A DNA stretch of 64,000 nucleotides from Devosia sp. Its GTDB lineage: Bacteria > Pseudomonadota > Alphaproteobacteria > Rhizobiales > Devosiaceae. A program made the position numbers and the translations under genes. Location: contig NZ_JAGIAW010000004.1 in assembly GCF_017744655.1 (NCBI RefSeq), positions 186,001 to 250,000 on the forward strand, written 5' to 3'. The notes below the pieces were generated by a model. That model saw nothing but the letters and a program-made list of their open reading frames with translations. It ran no database searches and was not told the DNA's origin. Shown here one piece after another: positions 49,007 through 59,904 of the stretch. Positions within the stretch are counted from its first letter, which is position 1; every line of letters begins with the position of its first letter.

Positions 49007-49891
49007 ATGGAACGTCGCGCGGTCTACCGCAACAAGGTGCTGCCCTGGATGCTGCTTGGTCCGCAGCTCATCCTCGTGCTGGTCTTTTTCTACTGGCCCA
49101 CGTCGCAGGCGCTCTATTGGGCCTTCACGCTCGAGCAACCCTGGGGCGGCGGCAATCTGTGGGCGGGCCTCGACAACTTCCTCTATATCTTCCGCGACAA
49201 TCGCTACTGGGGCACCGTGCTCCGCTCGGCCTTCTACGCGATGTGCACGACCGGTCTATCGATGCTGGTCGCCCTGACGCTGGCGAGCTTCGTCGACCGC
49301 GCGCTCAAGGGCACCAAGATCTTCCAGTCGGTGTTCATCTGGCCCTATGCGATCGCGGCCCCTGCGGCAGGCGTCGCCTTCCGCTTCATCTTCTCGCCAG
49401 AGGCGGGCCTGGTGGGCGGCATCAACGAGATCTGGCCCGGCATCTGGGACCCATCCACCAATGGCATCCAGGCGCTTGGCATGGTCATCATCTGCCATGC
49501 CTGGCTCGGCATCGGCTATAATTTCGTGTTCTTCCTCGCCGCGTTGCAAATGATCCCGCGTTCGATCAGCGAAGCCGGCGCCATGGATGGTGCGCGCCCC
49601 CTGCAGCGCATGTTCGACCTGCAACTGCCGCTGATCGCGCCGACCGCGTTCTTCCTGCTCATCATGAACATCATCTCGAGCTTCACCGATAGTTTCGGCC
49701 TGATCGACACCATGACCGAGGGCGGTCCGGTCGGGCAGACAGAGGTGATGGTCTACAAGATCTACGTCGATGGCTTCAAAGGCCTCGACTATTCCGGCGC
49801 TGCCGCCCAGTCGATCGTCCTCATGCTTCTCGTCATCGGCCTCACGTTCATCCAGTTCAAATGGGTGGAACGTCGCGTGCACTACAATTGA
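49007..49891 (+). CDS. ugpA: ABC importer permease (UgpA-like)
   Basis: A 294-aa membrane protein, MERRAVYRNKVLPWMLLGPQ, LILVLVFFYWPTSQALYWAF. The EAA loop is SISEAGAMDGARPLQRMFDL, followed by LPLIAPTAFFLLIMNIISSF. Six helices; start at 49007 has AAAGGATTCC upstream. It follows ugpB and precedes the second permease, the standard Ugp order. Confidence 0.88.
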   Translation: MERRAVYRNKVLPWMLLGPQLILVLVFFYWPTSQALYWAFTLEQPWGGGNLWAGLDNFLYIFRDNRYWGTVLRSAFYAMCTTGLSMLVALTLASFVDRALKGTKIFQSVFIWPYAIAAPAAGVAFRFIFSPEAGLVGGINEIWPGIWDPSTNGIQALGMVIICHAWLGIGYNFVFFLAALQMIPRSISEAGAMDGARPLQRMFDLQLPLIAPTAFFLLIMNIISSFTDSFGLIDTMTEGGPVGQTEVMVYKIYVDGFKGLDYSGAAAQSIVLMLLVIGLTFIQFKWVERRVHYN

Positions 49892-49901
49892 GGACCGGTT
49901 C

Positions 49902-50819
49902 ATGATCGAACGTTCCCCCTTCTTCGACGCCGTCACCTATGCGGTGATGATCATCGGGCTCGCCATGGTGATCTTCCCGTTCTGGGTGGTCATCGTCGCC
50001 GCCTCGCAATCGCTGCACGAGGTCAGCCGCGTGCCGATTGCGCTCTGGCCGTCCGACCAGCTCTGGGTCAACCTCGCAGAGGCCTGGGATCGCGGCGGGC
50101 TTGGCACCAAGATGACGAACAGCTTCATCGTCGCGGTCGGCGTCACCGTGGGCAAGATCACGCTGGCGGCCATGTCGGCCTTTGCCATCGTCTTCTTCAC
50201 CTTCAGGGCGCGGATGGTCTGCTTCTGGCTGATCTTCATCACCCTGATGCTGCCGCTCGAAGTGCGTATCGTGCCCACCTATGCCATCGCGGCCAATGCG
50301 CTGCTGCCGTTCCAGACCATTCTGGATACCGTGGGCATCACCTGGCTCGTGCAGCAGGTGTCGGGTTTCCAGATCGCGCTCAACTGGAACCTCCTCAATT
50401 CCTATACCGGCCTCATCCTGCCGCTTGTGGCGACCGCCACCGGCACCTTCCTCTATCGCCAGTTCTTCATGACTATTCCTGACGAATTGGCCGAGGCTTC
50501 CAAGATGGATGGCGCCAGCGCCATGCGGTTCTTCTGGGACGTGCTGATCCCGCTCTCGCGCACCAATATGCTGGCGCTTGCCACCATCATGTTCGTGTCG
50601 AGCTGGAACCAGTACCTCTGGCCGCTGCTCATCACCACCGATCGCGCCAATTTCGGCACGGCCGTGATGCAGCTGCGCTTCCTCATCCCCACCATGAATG
50701 GCACGCCAGACTGGAACGTCACCATGGCCGGCGCCCTCATCATCATGCTTCCACCGCTGCTCGTCGTTGCCCTCATGCAGCGCTGGTTCGTGCGTGGCCT
50801 CATTTCCCGCGATAAGTGA
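49902..50819 (+). CDS. ugpE: ABC importer permease (UgpE-like)
   Basis: A 305-aa membrane protein, [20 protein letters not shown]. The EAA loop is [51 protein letters not shown], characteristic of UgpE. It begins 10 nt after ugpA. Confidence 0.88.
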   Translation: MIERSPFFDAVTYAVMIIGLAMVIFPFWVVIVAASQSLHEVSRVPIALWPSDQLWVNLAEAWDRGGLGTKMTNSFIVAVGVTVGKITLAAMSAFAIVFFTFRARMVCFWLIFITLMLPLEVRIVPTYAIAANALLPFQTILDTVGITWLVQQVSGFQIALNWNLLNSYTGLILPLVATATGTFLYRQFFMTIPDELAEASKMDGASAMRFFWDVLIPLSRTNMLALATIMFVSSWNQYLWPLLITTDRANFGTAVMQLRFLIPTMNGTPDWNVTMAGALIIMLPPLLVVALMQRWFVRGLISRDK

Positions 50820-50832
50820 TCGGAGAAAACCG

Positions 50833-51945
50833 ATGTCCCAGATTTCCATCAAGGCCGTAAAGAAGGTCTTCCAGAAGACCGAGGTCATCCACGGCGTCGA
50901 CGTCGAGATCGAAGCGGGTGAGTTCGTCGTCATCCTCGGCCCCTCCGGTTGCGGCAAGTCCACGCTGCTGCGCATGATTGCCGGGCTCGAAGATATTTCG
51001 GGCGGCGAGATCGCTATCGGCGGCAAGGTCGTCAACCAGCTCGAACCGCGCGAGCGCGGCTGCGCCATGGTGTTCCAGAACTACGCGCTTTATCCGCATA
51101 TGACGGTGCGCCAGAATATCGGCTATGCCCTCAAGGTCGCTCGCGTGCCCAAGGCCGAGCGCGAGGCGCGCGTCTTGAAGGTTGCCCAGGCAGTGTCGCT
51201 CGAGCCCTATCTCGATCGCCGTCCGGCCGAACTCTCCGGTGGCCAGCGCCAGCGCGTTGCCATGGCCCGCGCCATGGTGCGTGAGCCCAAGGTGTTTCTC
51301 TTCGACGAACCCTTTTCTAATCTCGATGCGAAGCTGCGTGTTGCCATGCGCGCCGAGGTTCGGAACCTGCATCGCAGCCTTGGGGTCACCTCGGTTTTCG
51401 TGACGCACGACCAGACCGAGGCCATGACGCTGGCCGACCGGCTGATCGTGATGAATTCGGGCTATGTCGAACAGGTGGGCAGGCCTTCAGAGGTCTATCA
51501 TCATCCGGCGAGCCTGTTTGTTGCTGACTTCATCGGCTCTCCGGCAATGAACCTGGTGCGCGGCTTCTTCGGAGAAGACGGCTATTTCCGTCATGGCAAG
51601 GGCGGCATGCTCAACCTGCCTGATCTCGCCAAGGCGCATCTCAGCCGGGAAGTGTCCATCGGCATTCGCCCCGAACTGGTTCGCCGCGTCGATGCCAGTC
51701 ACAAGGACGCCATCGCGGCCGTGGTCGACTATACCGAGGAACTCGGTGCCTCCCGTCTCGTCTATGCCCGCGTCGATGGCAGCCCGATCATCGCCGTAGA
51801 TGATGGCAATAATGCGCTTGGCACCGGCATGCCGGTGCATTTCGCCATGAGCGAGAGCGACATCCACGTCTTCGATCACACGACGGGCCGCCGCGCCGAC
51901 CATGCGGGTCGTCCGGTTCGCGCCACTGACAGCGTTTCTGCCTGA
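50833..51945 (+). CDS. ugpC: ABC importer ATPase (UgpC/MalK family)
   Basis: A 370-aa ATPase. Walker [12 protein letters not shown]-loop [16 protein letters not shown], signature LSGGQRQRV, Walker [17 protein letters not shown] and H-loop [15 protein letters not shown]. Residues 235-370 are the regulatory/TOBE part ([30 protein letters not shown]). ATG follows GGAGAAAACCG. Powers the Ugp-type importer. Confidence 0.92.
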   Translation: MSQISIKAVKKVFQKTEVIHGVDVEIEAGEFVVILGPSGCGKSTLLRMIAGLEDISGGEIAIGGKVVNQLEPRERGCAMVFQNYALYPHMTVRQNIGYALKVARVPKAEREARVLKVAQAVSLEPYLDRRPAELSGGQRQRVAMARAMVREPKVFLFDEPFSNLDAKLRVAMRAEVRNLHRSLGVTSVFVTHDQTEAMTLADRLIVMNSGYVEQVGRPSEVYHHPASLFVADFIGSPAMNLVRGFFGEDGYFRHGKGGMLNLPDLAKAHLSREVSIGIRPELVRRVDASHKDAIAAVVDYTEELGASRLVYARVDGSPIIAVDDGNNALGTGMPVHFAMSESDIHVFDHTTGRRADHAGRPVRATDSVSA

Positions 51946-51965
51946 CCTTTTTTGAGGAGGCCCCA

Positions 51966-52877
51966 ATGGGCAATATCATCGGCACCGGCTTCAATGTCGG
52001 CTCTACCGACGGCGAATTCCAGAGCTTTCACGACGATCTGCGTGCCCTGGCCGAGATGGGCGTCGATACGGTCGAGCTGGGGCTGACCAGCCTCGATCTG
52101 ATTTCGGGCGGCCGCATCATTCCCGAGCGCGCCGAGCGGCTCGTTGCCATCACCAGCCAGTTCGATTTCCGCTATACGGTGCATGGCCTGGTTTCGTCCA
52201 ACTTCATGGACCCGGTGACGCAGCGCTACCAGATGGACGCTGCCAAGGCTCTGGTGGAAGTGTGTGACCGCGTCAATGCACGCGTGCTGGTGCAGCATGG
52301 CGGGTGCCTGCGCGCCGACCAGATCGCCGAACGCAACGGCGCTGACGAGCGCGAACGCGAAGCGCTGGTTGAGCTCGGTGATTTCGCTCGCCCCTATGGC
52401 GTGCGCATTGCGCTCGAGAACATTTTTACGACGGAGCTCGGCCAGTATCGCCAGACGCCGAAAGAGGTGGCCGAGACGGTCAAGGCGGTCGATCACTCGC
52501 AGATCGTGGCGCTGATCGACTTCAGCCACGCCTATATTGAATCGACCTATCGTGGCCTCGATTTCTTCAGCGAGATTGCAGCGATGGCGCCGGTTGCGGG
52601 GCATCTGCATGTCCATGACAGCTTTGGCCGTCCCCAGGGCTTTTATAAGCCGTTCCACCCGCAGGAAAACACTGCCATGGGTATCGGCGACCTGCACATG
52701 CCGCTCGGCTGGGGCGATATCGACTGGGATCGGATTTTCTCAGAACTGACCTTCCTGCCCGATACCGTGCTGATGATGGAAGTCGGTCATCGCTATCGCG
52801 CCGAGCAGCCGGAAAGCCTGCGTTTGGCTCGGGCGCTGGCAGACCTCAACGGTCGGGCGCTGGAAGCGGCGCAGTAA
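51966..52877 (+). CDS. Sugar phosphate isomerase/epimerase family (xylose isomerase-like TIM barrel)
   Basis: A 303-aa protein. TIM-barrel start MGNIIGTGFNVGSTDGEFQS; metal ligands are likely the Glu in RIALENIFTTE, Asp and His in ALIDFSHAYIE, His in LHVHDSF and Glu in VLMMEVGHRYR. It starts 20 nt after the Ugp ATPase with TTTTTTGAGGAGGCCCC as ribosome binding site, so it belongs to the operon. It could act on the imported compound, for example an inositol- or glycerol-derived phosphodiester. The substrate is unknown. Confidence 0.8.
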   Translation: MGNIIGTGFNVGSTDGEFQSFHDDLRALAEMGVDTVELGLTSLDLISGGRIIPERAERLVAITSQFDFRYTVHGLVSSNFMDPVTQRYQMDAAKALVEVCDRVNARVLVQHGGCLRADQIAERNGADEREREALVELGDFARPYGVRIALENIFTTELGQYRQTPKEVAETVKAVDHSQIVALIDFSHAYIESTYRGLDFFSEIAAMAPVAGHLHVHDSFGRPQGFYKPFHPQENTAMGIGDLHMPLGWGDIDWDRIFSELTFLPDTVLMMEVGHRYRAEQPESLRLARALADLNGRALEAAQ

Positions 52878-52902
52878 GCGTCAGCTTTCAAGGACATGAA
52901 AC

Positions 52903-52935
52903 GGGCGTCGGCTTGGCCGACGCCCGAATTGTTTC
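52903..52935. terminator. Bidirectional terminator between convergent operons
   Basis: CGGGCGTCGGC (52903-52913) and GCCGACGCCCG (52917-52927) form an 11-bp stem with a TTG loop. AATTGTTT follows on the plus strand and TTTCATG on the minus strand, so it can end both the Ugp operon and the leftward muropeptide-type operon. Confidence 0.8.
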
Positions 52936-53812
52936 AGCTTGCCGTTTGCGGTTGGGCGGCGCGGCGGGAGTTGAGGGCGCAGGCGGCGATGATGAGGCTG
53001 CCGCCGATCCAGAGCTGGGGGCCTGGGATTTCGGAAAAGAAGAAAAAGCCCAAAAGACCGGCCCAGATGAGGGCGGTGTAATCGAGGACGGCGAAGACGC
53101 TGACGGGGAGACGACGGAGGCCGTTGATCAGGAGCAAAAAACCGACAGCGCCGAGGAGGCCGATCAGGGTGCCGAGGCCGGCGATTTTTGGCGTGATTTC
53201 GGGCCAGGCGCCAAGGGCGAGCGGAAAGGCGAAGATCGCCGCAAGGAGGGATTGGCCCATGGTCATGGCGGCGGGGTCTTCGCGGCCGGAATGGTGCTTT
53301 AGGAGCGCGACCACGATCGCATAGGTGAGCGGGGCGAGGAGCGCGGCAGCCCAGGCGATGGCGTCGCCATTGATGGAGCCGAAGGGATTGGTCTCGCCGG
53401 CAAAGATGATGATCGCTGAGCCCGCGGCGCCGAGGCCGAGGGCGAGCCAGGCGCCGGGGCCGATCTTTTCGTGGAAGAAAATGGCGCCGAGGAGGGTGAC
53501 GTAGACCGGGGCGGTCATGCCGAGGGCGGCGACGACGGCGAGGGGCAGGTGGGTGACGGCGTAGAAGAAGAGCGACGCCGTGACGACGAGGAGTGCGGCG
53601 CGCTGGGCCTGGCGGCCGAGGTCTGCCTTTTTGGGCCAGGAGGCGCCGGTGAGGGCGATCCAGAGCGTGAGCCAGATGGCGGAGCCGAGATAGCGGAGGA
53701 AGACGACCTGAAAGGTGGTGAGATCGGCGCCAAGGGCTTTAGCGACCGCATCCATGCAGCACATCAGGACGATGCCGGAGGCGCAGAAGAGCATGCCGCT
53801 GAGGGATTTCAC
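52934..53812 (-). CDS. EamA/DMT-family membrane transporter
   Basis: A 292-aa protein with ten predicted helices in two EamA repeats (helices include ASGIVLMCCMDAVAKALGA, LPLAVVAALGMTAPVYVTLL and LGTLIGLLGAVGFLLLINGL). The family transports small metabolites such as amino acids or nucleotide sugars. The start abuts the acetyltransferase stop, so it is the last gene of the long leftward operon; a link to cell-wall fragment metabolism is therefore possible but not shown. Confidence 0.85.
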   Translation of the reverse strand: MKSLSGMLFCASGIVLMCCMDAVAKALGADLTTFQVVFLRYLGSAIWLTLWIALTGASWPKKADLGRQAQRAALLVVTASLFFYAVTHLPLAVVAALGMTAPVYVTLLGAIFFHEKIGPGAWLALGLGAAGSAIIIFAGETNPFGSINGDAIAWAAALLAPLTYAIVVALLKHHSGREDPAAMTMGQSLLAAIFAFPLALGAWPEITPKIAGLGTLIGLLGAVGFLLLINGLRRLPVSVFAVLDYTALIWAGLLGFFFFSEIPGPQLWIGGSLIIAACALNSRRAAQPQTAS

Positions 53813-54241
53813 CTAGAGGTCCTTTGAGAGAAAGCTGCGGGTGCGGCTCGGGGGGAAGTTCGGGAGCGTGCCAAAAACCGTGTAGCCGGCCTTTTGGTAG
53901 ACGTGCAGGGCGTGGGGATTGAAGGTGTCGATATAGGCGCCGTGGCAGCCGCGTCGGCGGGCCTCCTGTTCGGCGTTTTCCAGCATTTGACCGGCGAGGC
54001 TTTGGCCGCGCTGGTCTTCTTCGATCCAGAGCCATTGCACATAAAGCCAACCCCAGGCGGTGTAGCCGGAAATGCCGGCGACGAGTTCGCCATTGCTGTC
54101 ATGCACGAGGACCGCCAGCGGGCGGCGCTCGGCGGGGCCGACATCGGCCTCGTTGAAACTTGTCAGGCCCTTGCCGATCCTGTCGAGATCACTGGCGGCA
54201 GGGGTTTCCGTGACCTCCATGGAGAGGATGGACATGGTCAT
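53813..54241 (-). CDS. GNAT-family N-acetyltransferase
   Basis: A 142-aa protein. ATG at 54241 overlaps the AnmK stop as ATGA. Acetyl-CoA-binding motif A is [20 protein letters not shown] (Q/R-x-x-G-x-G/A variant), motif B is [20 protein letters not shown], and the N-terminal strands include [18 protein letters not shown]. It resembles YhbS/RimJ-like small GNATs. In this operon it could acetylate an amino sugar or an amino acid released from peptidoglycan; this is inference. Confidence 0.82.
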   Translation of the reverse strand: MTMSILSMEVTETPAASDLDRIGKGLTSFNEADVGPAERRPLAVLVHDSNGELVAGISGYTAWGWLYVQWLWIEEDQRGQSLAGQMLENAEQEARRRGCHGAYIDTFNPHALHVYQKAGYTVFGTLPNFPPSRTRSFLSKDL

Positions 54242-55362
54242 GTCGCCAAGACGCCACCGGTCAGCGGATGGGGGGCGCCGGTGGTGGTGGGGAAGCTGAT
54301 GGGCAGGCCGCGGAGGACGCGGACGGCGAGGAAGGCGAAGCATTCAGCTTCGATAGCATCGCCGCGCCAGCCGACGGTTTCGGCCGGGACGGCTTCGACG
54401 CCTGCGCGGGTTTTGAGCATGGCCATGATGGCCGGATTGTGCCGGCCGCCGCCGCAGACGACGAGCTTTTCGGGGCGCTGGGGCAGGAGGTCGAGCGCCT
54501 TGCCGACGGCGCCGCAGGTGAAGGCGGTGAGGGTTGCCGCACCATCATCGGCGCCGAGACCATCGGCCATGGTGGAGAGGAAGTCGAAGCGGTCGAGGGA
54601 TTTGGGATAGGCGGCGCTGAGGTAGCGGTGTGTGAGGAGCTTTGCCAGGCGCTCTTCGTCGACCTTGCCGCGCAGGGCCATCTCGCCATTGTGGTCCATG
54701 TCGCCGAGGCCGAGACCCTTTACGAAGTCGTTGATCGGGGCGTTGGCGGGGCCGGTGTCGAAGGCGATGAGCTGGTCTTCACCGTCCCAGAAGGTGACAT
54801 TGGCGACGCCGCCGAGATTGAGAACGGCGGTCTTGCCATCCGTCGCGCCGATCTTCTTGAGGAGCGCCTGGTGGTAGAGGGCGGCGAGGGGCGCGCCCTG
54901 ACCGCCGGCGCGGACGTCGGCGGAGCGGAAATCATAGGCGACGGGAATGCCGAGGAGGTCATGCATCAGCTTGCCATTGCCGAGTTGGCGGGTGGCGCCG
55001 ATGCGGCCGGGCTGGGGGGCGCGATGGAGGACGGACTGGCCGTGGAAGCCGACGACGCCGATGTCTTCGTTTTTGAGACCGGCGTCTTTCACGAGGGCGG
55101 CGACGGCGGCGGATTGGGCGCGGGTTAGGGCGTCTTCGGCTTCAGCGAAAATGGCGGGCTCGGGGCCTTCGAAGGCCCAGGTGCGGGCTTGGGCGAGGGT
55201 TTCTTCGAGCTGGTCGCGGATCGACTGGGGATAGGGCGCGAGGGTATAGGCGCCGAAACTTTCGACGGTCTCGCCGTCCGTGCGGAGGAGGGCGACGTCG
55301 ATATTGCCGTCGAGCACCGTGCCGGTCATGAGGCCCACGGCCCAGATTGGTTCAAAGGTCAT
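54238..55362 (-). CDS. anmK: Anhydro-N-acetylmuramic acid kinase
   Basis: A 374-aa cytoplasmic kinase converting 1,6-anhydro-MurNAc to MurNAc-6-phosphate. Family motifs: [20 protein letters not shown] (usually GTS.DG.D), [79 protein letters not shown] and [17 protein letters not shown]. Length is normal. The ATG at 55362 lies 5 nt after the hydrolase stop. MurQ etherase and NagZ were not seen in the window. Confidence 0.92.
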   Translation of the reverse strand: MTFEPIWAVGLMTGTVLDGNIDVALLRTDGETVESFGAYTLAPYPQSIRDQLEETLAQARTWAFEGPEPAIFAEAEDALTRAQSAAVAALVKDAGLKNEDIGVVGFHGQSVLHRAPQPGRIGATRQLGNGKLMHDLLGIPVAYDFRSADVRAGGQGAPLAALYHQALLKKIGATDGKTAVLNLGGVANVTFWDGEDQLIAFDTGPANAPINDFVKGLGLGDMDHNGEMALRGKVDEERLAKLLTHRYLSAAYPKSLDRFDFLSTMADGLGADDGAATLTAFTCGAVGKALDLLPQRPEKLVVCGGGRHNPAIMAMLKTRAGVEAVPAETVGWRGDAIEAECFAFLAVRVLRGLPISFPTTTGAPHPLTGGVLAT

Positions 55363-55367
55363 CTGAT

Positions 55368-56360
55368 TTACTCGGCGTTGATGCGGTCGCCCACGGCCCG
55401 GCGCAGCGCAAAAATGCCGCTGTCGAAATGGCGGGTGGGGTGGACGCGATTGGTAAGAAGGGTCCAGGCGTGACCGCGGGCGAAATCGATCCAGATGCCG
55501 GTGCCGGTGAAGCCGGTGTGGCCGATGGTTTCGGCGGTGCAATTGTCGCCGCCGGACCAGCCGTCATAGGGGCGCTCCCAGCCATGAGTGCGGCGGGCGC
55601 TGAGGGGCGTGCGGATCAGGGCGTCGGGGCCGGCTTTGGCGAGCTTCTCGCCCGCGAAGTCGAGCATGGAATGGACGGTGCCGAAGAGGCCGGCATTGCC
55701 GGCGCCTTGGAGGGCCGAGCAATTGTCGTCGTGGACTTCGCCGACGAGGACGCGGTGGCGCCAGTAGCAGAGTTCGGTGGCGGCGGCGTTTTGCGGATCG
55801 GCGGACCAGGCAAAACCGGGACCGGGGTCCTGCTCGCGCAGCCATTTGCCGTGGATGCGTTCGAGGGCGAAACCGAGGAGGATGAAATTGATGTCGGAAT
55901 AGACGGCGGGGCCGGCGGGGAATTCGTACTGAAGCAAGAAGGTGCGCAACAGGTCCGGGTCGCGGCCATAGGTATAGAGCGGGAAGACGGCCGGGAAGGG
56001 CGTCTGGTGGCCGAGGCACTGACGGAAGGTGATCTTCCGCTCCCAATTGTCGAGATTGTAGTGGCGGTAGTCGGGCAGGATGGTCGTCAGCGGCGCATCG
56101 AGGTCGATGGTGCCGGCTTCGGCGAGGGCTAGGATACGCTCGGTGGTGAAGGCGACCTTGCTGATCGAGGCGAGGTCGAACCAGGTGTCTTCCGTCATCG
56201 GCCGGCTAGTGGGAACCGTTTGCGCAGAGCCAATGGCGCGGGTGGCGCGGTTGCCGTCGCGGTCGATGACGCCGAGGACGCCGCCGGGAATGCGGCCGGA
56301 AGCGATGGCTTGTTCAAGGGCGGGGAAGGCCCGCTCCAGCATGTCTTGCGGCTTGCTCAT
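55368..56360 (-). CDS. Class C beta-lactamase-fold serine hydrolase
   Basis: A 330-aa protein without signal peptide. The nucleophile motif SxxK is in [13 protein letters not shown], the YxN-type motif is [11 protein letters not shown], and a KTG-like motif is [10 protein letters not shown]. These match the penicillin-recognising serine hydrolase fold, which includes esterases, D-aminopeptidases and MurNAc-L-Ala amidases. In Bacillus subtilis, a related protein (AmiE/YbbE) in the MurNAc gene cluster cuts peptide from MurNAc. Lying between a Dpp-type importer and AnmK, it likely does a similar job here; the activity is inferred. Confidence 0.82.
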   Translation of the reverse strand: MSKPQDMLERAFPALEQAIASGRIPGGVLGVIDRDGNRATRAIGSAQTVPTSRPMTEDTWFDLASISKVAFTTERILALAEAGTIDLDAPLTTILPDYRHYNLDNWERKITFRQCLGHQTPFPAVFPLYTYGRDPDLLRTFLLQYEFPAGPAVYSDINFILLGFALERIHGKWLREQDPGPGFAWSADPQNAAATELCYWRHRVLVGEVHDDNCSALQGAGNAGLFGTVHSMLDFAGEKLAKAGPDALIRTPLSARRTHGWERPYDGWSGGDNCTAETIGHTGFTGTGIWIDFARGHAWTLLTNRVHPTRHFDSGIFALRRAVGDRINAE

Positions 56361-58087
56361 TTGATTTCTTCGATGCGGACGCGGTGGTCGTGGCCGGCTT
56401 CACGCCAATTGGCAGGTGGCGGTTCGTAGCCGGCGGGACGGACGAGGGAGGGAACCTGGGTGGCATCGACGGCAAAGTGCTGGCGACGGCGCTCGACGGC
56501 GGGAACGGCTGAGATCAGGCGCTTGGTGTAGCTGTGCTGCGGGTCGGAGAGCACGGAACGGGCTTCGCCGATCTCGACGATCTGGCCGGCATACATGACG
56601 GCGATGCGATGGGCGATGCGTTCGACGACGGCCATGTCGTGCGAGATGAAGAGATAGGCGAGGCTGAATTCGCGCTGGAGATCGACGAGGAGATCAAGGA
56701 CGCGGGCCTGGACCGAAACGTCGAGGGCGGAAACGGCTTCGTCGAGTACGACGACGTCGGGATTGAGCATCAGCACGCGGGCGATACAGAGGCGCTGGCG
56801 CTGGCCGCCAGAGAATTGGTGGGGATAGCGGTTGAGCACGTCTGCGGGGAGGCCGACGCGATCGAGGAGGAACCGCATGCGATCGCGCAGGGCGTCGTCG
56901 AGCTTTTGGCCATTGGCGATGGCGGGCTCAGCCATCAGGGCTTCGACGTTGAGGCGCGGATTGAGCGAGGCGAAGGGGTCCTGGAACACCATCTGAATGG
57001 GGCGGCGCGAGCGGCCGGCCTTGGCGGCGATGGCGCCGCGATGCTTTTCATTCAGGCCGAGGATGGCGCGGGCGGTGGTGGATTTGCCGGAGCCGCTTTC
57101 GCCGACGATGGCGAGAGTTTCGCCGGGCATGAGGTCGAAGCTGACGCCGTCGACGGCGTGGATGGCGCCCTTGGGCTTAAAGAGACCCTTCTTTACCGGG
57201 AAGCGGACGACGAGGTCGTCTACCCTAATGATGGGTTCGCTGGTGGTGGTGCGCTCGTTGTCGGCGCGGACGGCCTTGCCGGAGGTGAAGTGGGGGACGG
57301 CGTTGAGGAGGTGCTTGGTGTAGTCGTGCTGCGGATTGTCGAGCACGGCATCGGTGGTGTTCTGCTCGACCGCTAGGCCGTGCTGCATGACCATGATGCG
57401 GTCGGCAATGCCGGCGACGAGGCCGATGTCGTGGGTGATGAAGATCATCGACATGCCGGTTTCGGCGCGCAGCTCGGCAAGGAGCGCCATGATCTGGGCC
57501 TGCACGGTGACGTCGAGCGCGGTGGTCGGCTCGTCGGCGATGAGGAGGCGCGGGCTGCTGGCGAGGGCCATGGCGATCATGACGCGCTGGCGCATGCCGC
57601 CGGAAAGCTGGTGCGGGTAATAGGCGAGGCGCGACTTCGCGTCGGGGATGCGGACGCGTTCGAGCACTTCCAATGCGGCGCGCTCGGCTTCGGCGCCGTG
57701 GAGGCCGCGATTGAGGCGGAACGCTTCCTCGATCTGGGCGCCGACGGTGTGCACCGGATTGAGCGAGGTCATCGGCTCCTGAAAGATCATGCCGACATCG
57801 CGGCCGCGAATGGTGCGGAGGACCTTCTCGTCGGCCTTGGCGACATCGAGGGTCGAGCCATCGCTGCGTTGCAGGAGAATGGAGCCACTGGTGATGCGGC
57901 CGCCGCCGAAATCGACGAGGCGATTGACCGAAAGGGCGGTGACGGATTTGCCCGAGCCGCTTTCGCCGACGATGGCGAGGGTTTCGCCGGGTGCGAGGTC
58001 GAAGCTGACGCCCTTGACCACTTCATTAGCGGCAGGGTTCTGGCCGAAGCCGACGCGGAGGTCGCGAACGGAAAGGAGAGGGGTCAT
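56357..58087 (-). CDS. Fused dipeptide/muropeptide importer ATPase (DppD-DppF)
   Basis: A 576-aa protein with two ABC ATPase domains. The first (residues 1-260) has [20 protein letters not shown] and [12 protein letters not shown]; the second (about 290-576) has [20 protein letters not shown] and [12 protein letters not shown]. Each ends in the oligopeptide-transporter pattern. Fused DppDF proteins are common in Hyphomicrobiales (GsiA-like). In Walker B the second half reads DEAVSALD, a minor variant. It overlaps the permease and the hydrolase genes by 4 nt. Confidence 0.93.
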   Translation of the reverse strand: MTPLLSVRDLRVGFGQNPAANEVVKGVSFDLAPGETLAIVGESGSGKSVTALSVNRLVDFGGGRITSGSILLQRSDGSTLDVAKADEKVLRTIRGRDVGMIFQEPMTSLNPVHTVGAQIEEAFRLNRGLHGAEAERAALEVLERVRIPDAKSRLAYYPHQLSGGMRQRVMIAMALASSPRLLIADEPTTALDVTVQAQIMALLAELRAETGMSMIFITHDIGLVAGIADRIMVMQHGLAVEQNTTDAVLDNPQHDYTKHLLNAVPHFTSGKAVRADNERTTTSEPIIRVDDLVVRFPVKKGLFKPKGAIHAVDGVSFDLMPGETLAIVGESGSGKSTTARAILGLNEKHRGAIAAKAGRSRRPIQMVFQDPFASLNPRLNVEALMAEPAIANGQKLDDALRDRMRFLLDRVGLPADVLNRYPHQFSGGQRQRLCIARVLMLNPDVVVLDEAVSALDVSVQARVLDLLVDLQREFSLAYLFISHDMAVVERIAHRIAVMYAGQIVEIGEARSVLSDPQHSYTKRLISAVPAVERRRQHFAVDATQVPSLVRPAGYEPPPANWREAGHDHRVRIEEIK

Positions 58088-58926
58088 GCTTCTCTCCTCT
58101 CCATGCGGGGATCGAGAATATCGCGCAGGGCGTCGCCGGTGAGGTTGAAGCCGAGAATGCCGAGCATGATGGTCAGGGCCGGGAAGATCATCAGCCAGGG
58201 AGCCTGGGTCATGAGGTTCTTGCTTTCGGCCAGCATGAGGCCGAGCGATGGGGTCGGCGGCTGGGTGCCGAGGCCGAGGAAAGAGAGGCCGGCCTCGGTG
58301 AGAAGGGCCCAGGCGAGAGCGAGGGTGACCTGCACGGCGAGCGGGGCGACGAGATTGAGCAGCAGGTGGCGGCTGAGGATATAGGGCTGGGAGCTACCGA
58401 ATGTGCGGGCGGCGTCGACGAAATCGCGTTGTTTCAGCGACAGAGCCGGGCCGCGGACGACGCGGGCGAAGATGGGCGTATAGACGATGGCGATGGCGGC
58501 GACGCTGGTGCCGGTGCCGGGACCGACGATGGCGATGATGAGAAGGGCGAGGAGGATGGCCGGGAAGGCCAGCAGCACGTCCATGATGCGCATGAGGATG
58601 CCATCCCACAGCGTGCCCCACCAGGCGGCGAGGAGGCCGATGATGGTGCCGAAGAGGGTTGCGAGAGCAACCGAGGAGAAGGCGATGATCATCGACTGCT
58701 TGATGCCGACCATGAGGCGGCTAAAAGTGTCGCGGCCGAGGAGGTCGGTGCCGAACCAATAGGTGGCGTTCGGCGGTTTCAGCCGGTCGATGGCGAAGAG
58801 TTTTAGCGGGTCGTGCGGGGTGATGCCCAGAATGCCGAGCAGGGCCGCGATCAGGTAGAGCGAGATGATGGCGAGGCCGATGCGCCCGGAGGGGTGACGC
58901 AGGAAGGCGCGGAAGAGTTTTTGCAT
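58084..58926 (-). CDS. ABC importer permease (DppC-like)
   Basis: A 280-aa membrane protein, MQKLFRAFLRHPSGRIGLAI. The EAA-type loop is RDFVDAARTFGSSQPYILSR, followed by LLLNLVAPLAVQVTLALAWA and LLTEAGLSFLGLGTQPPTPS. GTDLLGRDTFSRLMVGIK is the classic DppC N-domain motif. The ATG overlaps the previous stop (TGATG); a longer in-frame opening upstream is Arg/Pro-rich shadow and is discarded. Confidence 0.9.
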   Translation of the reverse strand: MQKLFRAFLRHPSGRIGLAIISLYLIAALLGILGITPHDPLKLFAIDRLKPPNATYWFGTDLLGRDTFSRLMVGIKQSMIIAFSSVALATLFGTIIGLLAAWWGTLWDGILMRIMDVLLAFPAILLALLIIAIVGPGTGTSVAAIAIVYTPIFARVVRGPALSLKQRDFVDAARTFGSSQPYILSRHLLLNLVAPLAVQVTLALAWALLTEAGLSFLGLGTQPPTPSLGLMLAESKNLMTQAPWLMIFPALTIMLGILGFNLTGDALRDILDPRMERREA

Positions 58927-59885
58927 CAGCGGCTCCCGATCCGGATGCGCGGATCGAGCGCGACATAGGCGAGGTCGACGAGCAAGTTCACCAGGAGGAA
59001 GTTGAAGGCGATGAAGAGGACGGTGCCCTGGACGAGCGCGTAATCGCGCTGGGTGATGGCATCGAGAACGAGGCGGCCGAGGCCGGGCAGGGCGAAGATC
59101 TGTTCGACAATGACGGCGCCGCCGAGGAGATAGCCGAATTCGACGCCGGCAAGGGTGACGACGGGGATGAGCGCATTGGGCAAGGCGTGGCGCCAGACGA
59201 CGCTGCGCTGCGAGGCGCCCTTGGAGCGGGCGGTGCGGATGTAATCGTCGCTCAGGACATCGAGCATGGCCGAGCGGGAAATGCGGGTGACCGAGGCGGC
59301 GAAGGCGAAGCCGAGGGTGATGGCCGGGAAGATCAACTGGCCGATGCTTGCGAGGGGATCGACGAAGAGCGGCGTGAAGGTGCCCATGGCGGGGACCATG
59401 CCGAAGAAGACCGACAGGACATAGATGATGAGGACGCCGATGACGAAGCTGGGCGTCGATTGGCCGAGCATGGCGAGCATGCGGACGATCAGGTCGCTGG
59501 GCTTTTCGTTGCGGGTGGCGGCGAAGACGCCGAGGGGGATGCCGACGCTGAGCGAGATGACCATCGACATCAGCGCCAGTTGCAGGGTCAGCGGGAAGCG
59601 CTCGAGAATGATGGCGAGGACCGGCTTGCCATAGACCGACGAAATGCCGAGATCGCCTTGGAAGAGGCCGGTGAGCCAGCGCAAATATTGCGACCAGATG
59701 GGCTGATCGATGCCGAAATAGGCGGCGAGGGCGGCGCGTTGATCCGGGGTGAGAAGGCCCGCTTCGGTGCCGAGCATGGCGGTGATGGCGTCGCCGGGCA
59801 CGAGGCGGATCGAGACGAAGACGAGAACCGAAACCCCGAGCAGGATCAGTGGGAACGTCAGGAGGCGTTGCACCACATAATTCAT
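58926..59885 (-). CDS. ABC importer permease (DppB-like)
   Basis: A 319-aa membrane protein, MNYVVQRLLTFPLILLGVSV. Motifs: VPGDAITAMLG, QYLRWLTGLFQGDLGISSVY, the EAA loop DDYIRTARSKGASQRSVVWR, HALPNALIPVVTLAG, and ALDPRIRIGSR at the end. Complete DppB family length. Confidence 0.92.
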   Translation of the reverse strand: MNYVVQRLLTFPLILLGVSVLVFVSIRLVPGDAITAMLGTEAGLLTPDQRAALAAYFGIDQPIWSQYLRWLTGLFQGDLGISSVYGKPVLAIILERFPLTLQLALMSMVISLSVGIPLGVFAATRNEKPSDLIVRMLAMLGQSTPSFVIGVLIIYVLSVFFGMVPAMGTFTPLFVDPLASIGQLIFPAITLGFAFAASVTRISRSAMLDVLSDDYIRTARSKGASQRSVVWRHALPNALIPVVTLAGVEFGYLLGGAVIVEQIFALPGLGRLVLDAITQRDYALVQGTVLFIAFNFLLVNLLVDLAYVALDPRIRIGSR

Positions 59886-59904
59886 CGAACGCCGTCTCCT
59901 GGAT

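Noticed and set aside
47539..49008. Long minus-strand open frame opposite ugpB
   Set aside because: The plus strand has the signal peptide, family motifs and strong codon bias; the antisense frame has no recognisable features.
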